The position numbers and the translations under genes were made by a program. From contig OZ234493.1 of assembly GCA_965153455.1 (NCBI GenBank), positions 5,332,001 through 5,396,000 on the forward strand: a DNA stretch of 64,000 nt, in the 5' to 3' direction. The first letter of the stretch is position 1. Every line of letters starts with the position of its first letter. The notes under the pieces were generated by a model that saw nothing but the letters and a program-made list of their open reading frames with translations, did not search any database and had not been told where the DNA came from. Positions 1-9,437 of the stretch are shown here, one piece after another. Source of the DNA: Sphagnum compactum. Its lineage: Eukaryota; Bryophyta; Sphagnopsida; Sphagnales.

Positions 1-480
1 TTCGATCCAAAATCTTATAAGCATAAGAATGCAAATTCGTTGAACATAATTATTTTTTTTCAAGTGAAAACATGGTAAAGTATACACAAAAATAATGTAA
101 GCAACAAAATATTAAAATCACTATAGATGATTTTATGCTCTCAAATTAATGACGGCCATTTAAAATTGTATCAGATCTTTACACTATGGCATGTTTTGCA
201 CTTGTAATCTCAAATGACATTCCAAGTAATAATTTCTACATAACCCTTTATACCCCTAGTGTGCACATAACGTGCCTAACATGGACTCAAAACATGCCTA
301 GGCATGACAAGGTAAAAATAAACGGGGCAAATGGGCAGACTGAAGGAGAAAATCGCAGCAGTACTTTTGTACTGACTGCATTCATTTCCTTTGGCCCGTT
401 TAATATTTTCGACCTTTTCTCCCTCTTTTAAGTTCCCTTACGAGGGACAATAGACAGGTCTTCTTGGGTCTCCTGACCTA
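1..480. other. AT-rich gene-free flank
   Basis: I see no gene here. The stretch is AT-rich, and its only sizeable open frame (186-431) has no recognisable protein features and is probably chance. Confidence 0.5.
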
Positions 481-486
481 ACCGTG

Positions 487-600
487 TTCAAAATCCGCCT
501 GCCCAATATGCAAAATCCACACGACCATTGTGCAAAATCCACATGGCCATTGTGCAAAATCCACATGGCCATTGTGCAAAATCCACATGGCCGTTGTGCA
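487..600. repeat. 22-bp tandem repeat, about five copies
   Basis: A unit close to TTGTGCAAAATCCACATGGC is repeated head to tail. Three nearly identical copies start at 528, 550 and 572, and two more diverged copies lie to the left. A partial sixth copy starts near 594. A pair of roughly 40-bp imperfect direct repeats follows at about 606-646 and 660-700. The open frame across the array is a by-product of the repeat and should not be read as a gene. Confidence 0.85.
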
Positions 601-1188
601 AATCATGCATTATGTTAGAGAGCATGCCATTTACAAGCAATTGTGCAAGTCAATGAAAACCATTATGTTATGGAGCTTGCCAGGTACAAGCAATTGTGCC
701 CATTTTGCTGCCTGCTCAGAAAGTTTGGCTCAACCTACTGAGCTTGCCTGAGTTCCTCTCACAGGCACCTCACCTGGCATAATTGACTGGACCCAGCACA
801 TTCCATAATACAAAGAAATAAAACAAAGCCAACTAGGAGGGATGGTATCATGGGACTCCAAATGTAAAACACAATTCTCAGCATCTTTGTTTTTCAAATA
901 AATGAAAAGAAAAAGAAAAATCCTAATGGGAGGTACTCCAAAGATTATTTTTCAACAATTTTCTTTCATTTTTTCAACAAAAAAATTGGGATAACTTTGG
1001 AAAAATGTGTTTTCCTAGTGTGAATTCCACTGATTTTGCTATTTTTTGCCGGACAAATTTACCAAATTTACATATCTATCACAAAATTGAAAAAAGAATC
1101 CTGTAGGTAAGATACTAGGGATGCGTGGGTTTTGGACGGTTATCAGCCAAAAACAAAATGGAGCTACAGGATTGGACAGCCCGTTCTC

Positions 1189-1199
1189 CTTATCTTATC
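1189..1199 (+). promoter_or_regulatory. Two overlapping I-box-like GATAAG motifs upstream of the plastid-protein gene
   Basis: On the + strand CTTATC occurs at 1189-1194 and again at 1194-1199, which is GATAAG on the other strand. I-boxes of this type are known in promoters of light-regulated photosynthesis genes. They lie about 115 bp before the chosen start codon at 1312, so they could be in the promoter or in the leader. A regulatory role is inference only. Confidence 0.3.
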
Positions 1200-1311
1200 C
1201 CATCCCTCCCAGTCCCGAACTGCGGATCGAATCCTGCCAGCGACAGATCGCGCTCGGTTGCTGCTGCTGCTGCAGTGGTGTGGTTTGTTGCTCCGCTGAG
1301 GATTGCGAGCG

Positions 1312-2175
1312 ATGGCGGCGGTGAGAGGCGATCATGTGTTGCTGCATACTCGACTGCCGCAGGCTACCATCGCCAGCAGCAACAGAACAACAACAACAAC
1401 AACTGCTGCCGTTTCGGTCTCAAGGCTACTGGAGACTAGTGTAAGTGGGCATCAGAAGAATGTTGGGCAGAGATGGAATTGTGAGAAGTGGCAGCTCAGT
1501 AGTAGTAGTAGTAGTAGTAGTAGAAGTGGTGGTGCATTTGCATTCCAGTCGCGTGCATTTTTGTTGCAGCAGATGGGAAGAGTGCCGGGATCTTGGAGAA
1601 GAGGAGGAGAGCCAGTGGTAACAGCAGGAGGTGTGGTTTTTGCTGTGGCGTCGTCTGGAGGAGACTTCGGACAAGACCCGGAATGGCGTGAGGATGATTA
1701 CATTGTGTTGGGACTGGCACACTGCTTCCGTAAGGACGATCTGGGTAAGTTGAAGGATGTTTTCGTAGTGGAGCCGGTCACGGCAGGGACGCTGGAGTGT
1801 ATGGAGAACGGCGGCGTGACTTGTTATGTGCACACCACGGCCACCACGCTAGGTGTGGCGTTGCAGCGGGATGTCTCTTTGCTTCCGGTGGAGTTCCGAA
1901 ACGCAGAGATCGCCGAAGAGTTCGATTTTCGTGCCAAGTGTGCTTCGCGCACTTGGAAGAGGGATCACCCACAGCAGCATCTCCTTCATCTTGTGCCCAA
2001 GGATGGAGGAGTGCGCTCCGATTTCAACTTCTCGCTAGAGGACAAACGGGTGCTCAACGCGGAGGTGGTAGTCAACGACTCCGATAACATCAAGCAGGAC
2101 ATGAGCATCGACGTCTACGGCCGGCAGAAGGAAGAGGAGATAAAAGATGAGATTTCCCAACTGTACAGCGCTTGA
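1312..2175 (+). CDS. Probable plastid-targeted protein of unknown function
   Basis: This is a single-exon reading frame of 287 residues. I chose the ATG at 1312 (context gcgATGGcg) because the longer in-frame extension starts with TTG. The first roughly 100 residues are rich in Ser, Thr, Arg and Ala and lack acidic residues, which looks like a plastid transit peptide. They include a Ser run encoded by a (GTA)n tract at 1499-1522. The mature part begins near DPEWREDDYIVLGLAHCF and continues through VFVVEPV and RTWKRDHPQQHL to SDFNFSLEDKRVLN. This resembles a conserved plant/algal chloroplast protein family whose name I cannot recall. No catalytic motif or membrane segment is visible. Two GATAAG boxes upstream would suit a light-regulated gene. 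I am confident that it is a real gene but do not know its function. Confidence 0.75.
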   Translation: MAAVRGDHVLLHTRLPQATIASSNRTTTTTTAAVSVSRLLETSVSGHQKNVGQRWNCEKWQLSSSSSSSSRSGGAFAFQSRAFLLQQMGRVPGSWRRGGEPVVTAGGVVFAVASSGGDFGQDPEWREDDYIVLGLAHCFRKDDLGKLKDVFVVEPVTAGTLECMENGGVTCYVHTTATTLGVALQRDVSLLPVEFRNAEIAEEFDFRAKCASRTWKRDHPQQHLLHLVPKDGGVRSDFNFSLEDKRVLNAEVVVNDSDNIKQDMSIDVYGRQKEEEIKDEISQLYSA

Positions 2176-4561
2176 AGAATCATCATCTAACCCTAGTACT
2201 CGAGAATGCTCCTCCTCCACCATTTTGTCGGCTTGGTGATATGACGGCCAATTTTCACAAGCTTTGGAAAGCAGCAGCAGCAGAGCAGTTGTAGTAGGTT
2301 CTTGAGGTTTTTGGGTTGTGGTGACATGCAGTTTTTTCCTTTCTTTCTTTCTTTCTTTTCAGCTATGAAGAGAAATCCTCGGTTCTATTAGGTCTGTTTT
2401 GAGCAAGAAACTGTAAGAAATTGGAGTTTGGTAAATGGAGCTCCAGTGCACTTTATTTGGATAATTTCGGTGCTTGAAAGAAATTCAAGGACCCAATTCT
2501 CAGATCAAGTTCTATTGTATGGGGTTTGTTGTTCCTCGACCTTGTCCTCCCGAGTCTTCTCCTCCTTCTTCTAGCCCCATCCTCCCTTCTTCAAGGCCCT
2601 TGGTGGAGTACCTATTGAGGGATGTGGAAGCAGATAGAATTTGTATCATTTTGTTCCTTGGATTTTAAGTTTTAGGGTTTGCTATTTGTGGCAGTGAGGT
2701 TTATCTCTCTCTAGCACCACAGTTGTAGACCCCTGTCCCCAATGCATTTGAGGATTCTGTGAATGCTGAATTTTGTGGATAGGTGGATGCAAAGCTTTGT
2801 ATTGCAATGTTCCATGTGTCTCTTGGCTTTTGAAGAATCACATGATGGAGAGAAATTATACCCAGAAAAGATTATCAAACTTTCAAAAATGTGCACTCTT
2901 TTGAGAAATATCAACCCAGAAAAGGTCATCAAGCTTTCAAGAAACATGCACTCTTTTTGAGAAATGGCATTCTTTCAGTGATGCTGTTGTGATTGTAGCA
3001 GCTATGGTCCTAAATGTGCAAAGGCAGTTTGCATGATTCTGTTTTTCAGACTTGTCTTCTATCTATTCACTAGAATGTGGTTTGGTCTCAGCATTTTACA
3101 TACAGGAATCCATCAGGCAAGAAGCTGCTGGATTGGGGATCTGGGGACCAATGCTTGCTACTTGGAGGCAGGGATCCAGGGGATGAAGTGGTGATTACAT
3201 GAACCAATGGGAAGGGGCAGGGACAAATATTCTACAAGGCTCCAGGATTGCCATGTTGATCTTTTGGAGACTGCCAAATACTTGAGGCTGCGCTGCACTG
3301 TTTGTTTTGTTTGCAGATGTTCTCTTCTCTGGCAATTGGGTAGCTCTTGGACTAGTGCAGGCTTGCAAACTGACTTCTTCTCCGGGTTTTTCTTTGTTTT
3401 TTTGTCTGGTTCCTAGTCGTCAGTGGGAACATGAGAAATGCTCATTTCTCTTGGTAACACAGCTGCCAGCTGAAATTCTGTCAAATCTGATCATTGCCAG
3501 GATCTGTGAGTTATTGAATGTCAAATTGCCAGTTCTTCTGTTTAGGACACTGCTGGTTTTTCAAAAATTCACCTTGAAAGCAGTTAATGCAGATTCCTCC
3601 TCTCAGCATCCAGGAATTCTTCTCCTTTATTACCCAACCTGTGGTCATAGTTCTCTAGTTGCAAATTCTTTGAGAGTTTACACTAGGACACAGTTTCAAC
3701 TATAGTATAACAACATGCTCTTCTCAAATCATGGATACAGCCTTGTCTTTGCAAGAATTCTCTCTCTTAATTTAGGATGCAGCTCCAGACCATTACCATC
3801 TCCTACTCCCGTGAGGATGAGTGCTGATTAGTCAGCAAGTAATGGGCGTTTTAGGAACTTACTTATCTTCAGCTGAGTGTAGTTGTCTGGGAATCCAGGT
3901 GAGAAACTGGGTCTCATTCCCACAGGAAGTGAGATCCCATATCCAACCTGTTATGTGCTCCAAGGGCATCCTGCTATTGGCAATGTTTGTGATGTGAGTA
4001 GACTGTTACACCATTGCTGTTCACTGCCAACTGGAGACTTGACAAGACTTTGAAACCATTGAAGTATTGACAAGTGAGGTCCCATTTCAGGCTTCCAGTG
4101 GGTGACGAGCAGTGCATTCATGGCAAATGCAAGACTTGAACAACGGCTTCTGTACATGAATGATCAACTCCATCAGCCTGCAGTTCATGTGATCATACAG
4201 GTGAATCCAGAGCCCTGCAGAAAGAAGGTAAACCATTCTCACACCCATTGACCAATAAGCCCTTGTACTGGCTGTAAGATGCAATGACTGCATGCAAATT
4301 AGTATGCAGAGCTAGCCAAATTTCCATCAATAACCTCTGGGTTAGCTGTTATACACACATAAGAGAACTAGTAGTGCAATCTCCCTGGAACTCTCAGTGC
4401 TTGTCACCTGGTGTGGCACAAATCAAGAAGTCCTATGGGGCACTTTTGTATCAATACCCACTTTTATGATCACAATGATAAAGCAATGCAAGTTCTGGAT
4501 GAAAGTTCTAGCATTTTTGTCCCAATGACATTTGTGGGTTGCCTTCTTGCAAGAACAAGAC
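2176..4561. other. 3' flanking region between convergent genes
   Basis: This stretch lies between the plastid-protein gene (+) and SMC6 (-), which converge. It is moderately GC-balanced and contains several short open frames on both strands, the longest about 130 codons (3307-3705). None has recognisable domains or convincing splice signals. It probably holds the two 3' UTRs. A short CTTT microsatellite lies near 2338-2358. Confidence 0.5.
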
Positions 4562-7500
4562 TCAAGGGCGGGGTGCAGACATTTGCTGCTTCCTTACAAA
4601 TGGCCCTGCTTTCACTGAGGAGATGTCATGAGGTGTGATGAAAATCCACTGAGATCCTTGCTGGACAGCAAAATCCACAACAGTATCAAGGCTGATTTTT
4701 CTACTGATTGCATCCATGAAGACATCAAACTCATCCATGGCACGAAATGGTGCTTCAGTCATCTCATGAAGAGCCAACGCAAAAGACAATGTGGAGTAGG
4801 ATCTCTCACCACCTGATAGAGCTCGGGTGTCCCTGACAGCACTGTTAGAGACATCCTGAGGCATCTGCACTTTTAATGAGAGCGTCTCAGTAGAGTAGTC
4901 CACTTTGACACTCCCACTGAAGCCCTTTTTTCGTAAGTGCCCATTAAATTGCCATGTAAGCTGCTGTCGAAGCCGAATAGCATTCTTTTGGAACTTTTTT
5001 AATCTGATCTGATAAGTTCCATCCAAAAGTTCAAGCTTCCCTTTGAGGCTTTTATACGTGAGCTCTTTCTTCACCACACGGCACTCAATTTTCTGGCGCT
5101 TGTTTTCAAGATCTTCTAGTGGCTCATTGTTTCGCTCTTCCCTACGCACCTGATCTTGAAGGCGACAGAGAATGATGCTGTACTCCTGAGGGCTTTTATC
5201 AACTCCACCAAGACCTGTCACCTCCTCCTCTGGACAAACTTGGGATGCTTTGCCACTGGTTTCCTCTAACTCCTTGTGAAGATTCTCAACTGCTTTCTCA
5301 GCTTCACATATGTCAGGTAAAACCCTGGTTTGCATGATTTTCTGAAAATGCTCTAAAGCGAGGACAGCTGTTCTGAGTTCCTCCTCAAGGGTAAGAAGTT
5401 CTTCTTCAGCCACCTTGGTGGCTTCAATGCCTCCTCTTGCTGACTCCCGGAGTGCATCAAAATGAGCTTTTGCTGCATCAACCTTTTCTTGGGCCCTCTG
5501 AAGACTGAATGTCAACTTCACCAGCATGTCTTCATTTGCCTGTATCCCTTCCTTTGCCTTTGAAATCTCCCCTTCAAGCTCATTGACATCAGGCTCCACA
5601 TCCATGGCTGACTCTGCTTGAGCAGCATTTTGCATGTCTCGCAACTGCAACTCAAGCCCAGTGATGTTCCACTGGAAGTCCTGTCGTCTCCTTTTCATAG
5701 CCTGTAATTGCATCTGGAAGTTGTGAGCAGAATCAGCAGCAACTCTCTTGCGGTTCTCAGCTGAATGGATAGTTTCCTGCAGTGCAGAGGCCTCAACCTC
5801 TGCTGTCTCCAATTGATGACCAACATGAACCCCAAGTCGCCCTTGGACTCGACGATCCCTATTCAGTATAGTCTCACTACCATTTCGAGAAAACAGTTTT
5901 ATTCCATCTGCAGTCAAAACCTCCTTCACATTGTTACTGAGATGAGAATTACCAAAGGCAATGAGCTTCCCTTCGTTGTAGTCTTTTGCCAGGACTTGCC
6001 TTTCAATGCTTCCCTGGTCCACCAGGACATTCATGACAACATGATTATCAGACTGAAGAACTGACATAACAGTCCTGAGACTAGAGTCAGGCAACAGATG
6101 TGGTGGCAACTGCAAAGGAGGCCGATCAAAATCGTATATGATGATCTGAACATAACCATAGTTTGACCATTGGGCACATTTACGAAGTAGTAGCATATCC
6201 TTCTGATTGGTGACAATAAAAGCATTCAGGAGCTTGCCAACTGCTACTTCAATTGCAAGTGACCATTTTCATTTCCAACCAGTGCGGTGTGTGAACCAAG
6301 AGGGCCAACTGTTGGGCTTGTAAACCCACGGGACTGAGCCTCCACTGTTTGGAGCAGCTTCAGGACTTTGTCTCCTCCAAATGTGGTCATCACATTGGAC
6401 TGCTGGGACTTGAGCCGCCGAATGTAGCCCTGTGTATCTCGAAGCTTGGCTCCAAGCTCTTCCATTTCTGACTTGATCCCATTGACTTGCTGATTTATGT
6501 CATCAACTTGTCCTTGCAGGTTTGCTTCCTCTTCTCGAATCTGTCTGAGCTCACATTGAGCAGCTTCAACATTCTGGTTAAGCTTTTTGAACTGCTCCTG
6601 TTTTACTGCCTCTTCAGCTTGAGTATCCTTTACATGACGATTGCGAACTTCTGTGACATGTTGCTCAAGTGTTTGCAACTGCTCCATCTGCCTTGCAATC
6701 TGACGCTGCTTGTTGTTCAAGTCCTCTTCCAATCCTGCTTTTTCCCGAGTTGCTAGGGAGAGTGCTTGCTGAAGCTCATTTTGGGAATTCCTCTGTTGAT
6801 TAGATGTCTCAAGTAGGCCAGCAATTGAAGCTCGCTTCAAGCGGATGGCCTCCTGCACATTTTTGGTCACCTCCTCAGCTTCATCAATCTTTCTCTGGCA
6901 GGTTCGAATGCCGCTCTGAAACTTCTCAAGGTTTTGTGCTTCTAGTTGGAGCTTCTTCTGTGTATCATATACCCAACACCAAGCAAGTTTCTTCTTTAGA
7001 ACCCCAACCTGCTGTGCCATCTCTTCAATTTCCTGTGCATTCCTGATCTGCTCATCTAGAGTTTTGAGCTCCTCAATGAATGGCACCATCACCTGTTTGA
7101 GCTCTTCAACCACAGCACCTGCATTCTCAATTTTCTCCCGTATTGTCATCAGGAGCTCTGCCACTTGCTGCAGCAGTGTAGCTTTAAAGTAAAACTTGAA
7201 CTTTTCCTTGCCACTCCCAGCATGGAGGAACTCTCGGCTTTTGTCTTGTGTCATGATGACACAAGGATTGTCCACCTCAATGTTGAAATGGTCCAAAAGC
7301 TCTTGAAGGTCCTCCCTCTTGCCGGCAACTTTCTTGCCCTTCTCATCCTTCATACAGAAGGTCTGGGTGGTCTCTGTGATTCGGCGCTCCACTGTGATGA
7401 CCTTACCATACAAGGGAGGTTTGAAGGCATCCTCTCCTTCATTCTTAATGTCAACTGACACGGAACCATAGCCACATCCATTCTTGATAAAATCCTTCAA

Positions 7501-7701
7501 GGAGGATGCCCGCTGTGTGCCCCGTGCTTTGATTCCAAATGCAACACAGAGAGCAGTGAGGATGGCGCTCTTGCCACTCCCATTCTGCCCTGTGATGAAA
7601 TTCACGTGGTCCTCAAGCTCAATGATCAAGCTACTATGGCACATGAAGTTTTGCAGTTTTATCCTCTTGATTGACCCTGCCTTCTCTGCAATTTCTTCCA
7701 T
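4562..7701 (-). CDS. SMC6: SMC6, structural maintenance of chromosomes protein 6 (intronless coding region, one frameshift)
   Basis: SMC6 is the ATPase arm of the SMC5/6 complex, which acts in nuclear DNA repair and sister-chromatid recombination. The N-terminal half (7701 to about 6267) has the Walker A loop FITGQNGSGKSAIL near residue 35, followed by coiled coil. The hinge follows (GPLGSHTAL, then LLNAFIVTNQKD and IIIYDFDRP). The C-terminal half has a second coiled coil, the ABC signature LSGGERS and the Walker B region FRAMDEFDVFMD, and ends QQMSAPRP, like Arabidopsis SMC6. The reading frame shifts at a run of four T (A on the coding strand) at 6266-6269. Uncorrected, translation stops at 6244; frame restoration elsewhere is perfect. 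Allowing for one lost base gives about 1,046 residues, the usual length (Arabidopsis SMC6B is about 1,057). I start at the ATG at 7701, which directly follows a good splice acceptor (tttttctggcag|g). No intron interrupts the coding part. This is either a recent pseudogene, a retrocopy or an assembly error in a live gene. Confidence 0.9.
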
Positions 7702-8640
7702 CCTGCCAGAAAAAAGATCCAATGCATGGTGTCATGCAACACCATCTAGAAACCCTCTTTACCTAACCCCCCAAAAGGCGAACATTCCTGCTATGATCTT
7801 GCTGGAATCTTAAGCTTCTGCCACATGGACTCTCAAGCCCGAAACGCTGAAGTGCATGCTAAGGATGGAAAAGCACAGGCTCCTCAAGGCAGAAAATATA
7901 TTTGAGGTTTTGTGATATGAAAACAAAAAACTGGAGTTTCTTTGGTACCTATACATGGACTCTTGCCATAAACAATGACCATGAAATTTCACTAAATGAA
8001 AGGCAACACAGAACCCAGTGATGAAACTGCATACATTTCAACTCATGTGCCCAAAACTGGAGAACAAAATTCACCACAGGAGGACGCCAAATTTAAGGGA
8101 AATCAACCCATCACGACGAAAAAAAGGGTCCAGCATGACCTGCAACAGAAAGTGGAGAAATATCTACGTGGGCAGCAGAAGGTGGTGACATCAACTTCTT
8201 TGTAAACCAAACAGCTCTAGGTCACAACACAAGGAAATAAAAAATAAAAAACTCCTTCCAGGAGGCCAATTTGAAGCGAAAACCCATGGATATAAGTGCA
8301 CCGATCCGAGACTGAGTCACCTGGAAAATCGCTGGACTGTGAAAAGAAGACAAACCTGACCTAACCCGCAAACTCGGAGGATGCAGCAGACGAGTGGGAA
8401 CACCCAAACCCTAGAACCCAAAATGCTCTTCTGGAGTTTAAATTCAAGGGGGGGGGGGGAAACAGTAACAAAAACATGAGAAAGGATCCCGGAAGGTGGA
8501 GACGGTTTGGGAGGTGAAGAGAGAGAGAGAGGAGAAGATCGCACATGCACAGAATGAATCAATTGAGATCAGGAGACTCGCGTTGAGCTTGCCTCCAAAC
8601 ACTTCCGCGAGATGATAATGCGGAAAGGAACCTGCACCCA
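7702..8640 (-). promoter_or_regulatory. Probable SMC6 leader: 5' UTR exon and leader intron
   Basis: A pyrimidine tract ending in CAG|G directly precedes the SMC6 start codon at 7701, so the coding exon probably has a spliced leader. Possible donors on the - strand are CCAG|GTGACT (exon end 8321) and TCAG|GTTTGT (near 8356). The presumed leader exon, up to about 8640, is CT-rich and has a run of ten or more C on the - strand at about 8450-8459. The other short open frames in this stretch look like chance. The splice choice is inference. Confidence 0.35.
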
Positions 8641-9437
8641 CAATCCGAACTCAAGACGGCAGGAAATCTCATCGTCGAGCCAGCAGTCGAGATCTCAAAA
8701 CGAGGGGTCTATGTTTTCGCTCATCGACTATTTGTATCAAATCAGCTTGTCCGCATCTCGGACTCTGAGCGCAAATTCTGGAACTGCCGATAAGTATAAA
8801 CACCCCCCTTATACCAGTTCGTATTCCTATTCGTACTCGTATTTGTATTTGTATAGTTGAATAGTTGTGACTGCAATCTTTGCCCACTGATTTTGTCAGC
8901 TCCCCAAAGTGAGTATGTCAGAAGAAAATGCTCTGCTCAAACCATAGCGAGAACAATTATACAAAACCAACATCCTGAGTTTGTCTCAAATTTTGGAAAG
9001 TGAAGGGAGACTAGTATATCATGTTTGTTAGCTAGCACGCAGGCAAAGCTCATCAGATAAGTCAATTGTGGCCCCATTCAAGCTGTAACAAGCTTGTGAG
9101 GTAAACATCATTCCATTTCAGCTTGCCCCAAACAAATCAAAGCCAATGGCATAGAGAGGAACAATTCAGTAGTGGTTGGGATATCTGCAGCCTGAGCACA
9201 TCCTCTTACATGTTTAGTGTCAGAAAGTACAAGAATATGATGTCAAATTCACAGCATGAATTTCACTATACGTTTCTTCTAAATTGGTTGTGGTAGACTG
9301 CATCATATCTGTTGTTGCAGCACATCCTGAAATCAAGATATTTGCATCACTGCCTGTAGTGCAGTTTCTCAGATTTAGAGTCTCCTTCTGGTTTTAATTG
9401 AATGGCTGAGTCTTTGGTGGACATCCTTCTGGGTTGC
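8641..9437. other. Spacer between hexosaminidase 3' end and SMC6 leader
   Basis: No gene is visible. The stretch holds a degenerate pyrimidine/TA hexamer repeat (tcgtattcctattcgtactc and on, about 8818-8856). It also has a stretch of about 115 bp at 9075-9190 that is partly repeated at 14034-14150. The 3' UTR of the hexosaminidase gene should lie in the right half. Confidence 0.5.
9075..9190. repeat. Dispersed repeat, copy 1
   Basis: Several blocks match 14034-14150 in the same order. They include an AAGCTG/AGCTTGT start, a CATT..ATTTT/ATTTCAGCTTG block, a GGCATAGAGA block and an AGTAGTNNTTGGG-like end. Both copies sit downstream of a - strand gene (hexosaminidase here, the Atos-like gene there). 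The type of repeat is unknown. Confidence 0.5.

Noticed and set aside
530-751. Open frame with repeated His/Pro/Cys-rich peptide
   Set aside because: It is produced by the 22-bp tandem repeat and has no other support.
1496-1833. Long open frames on the - strand opposite the plastid-protein gene
   Set aside because: They are shadows of the + strand gene; poly-Tyr and poly-Thr runs come from the (GTA)n tract.
6244-6270. A small intron explaining the frame change in SMC6
   Set aside because: The conserved residues on both sides are contiguous once a single base is allowed for, which leaves no room for an intron.
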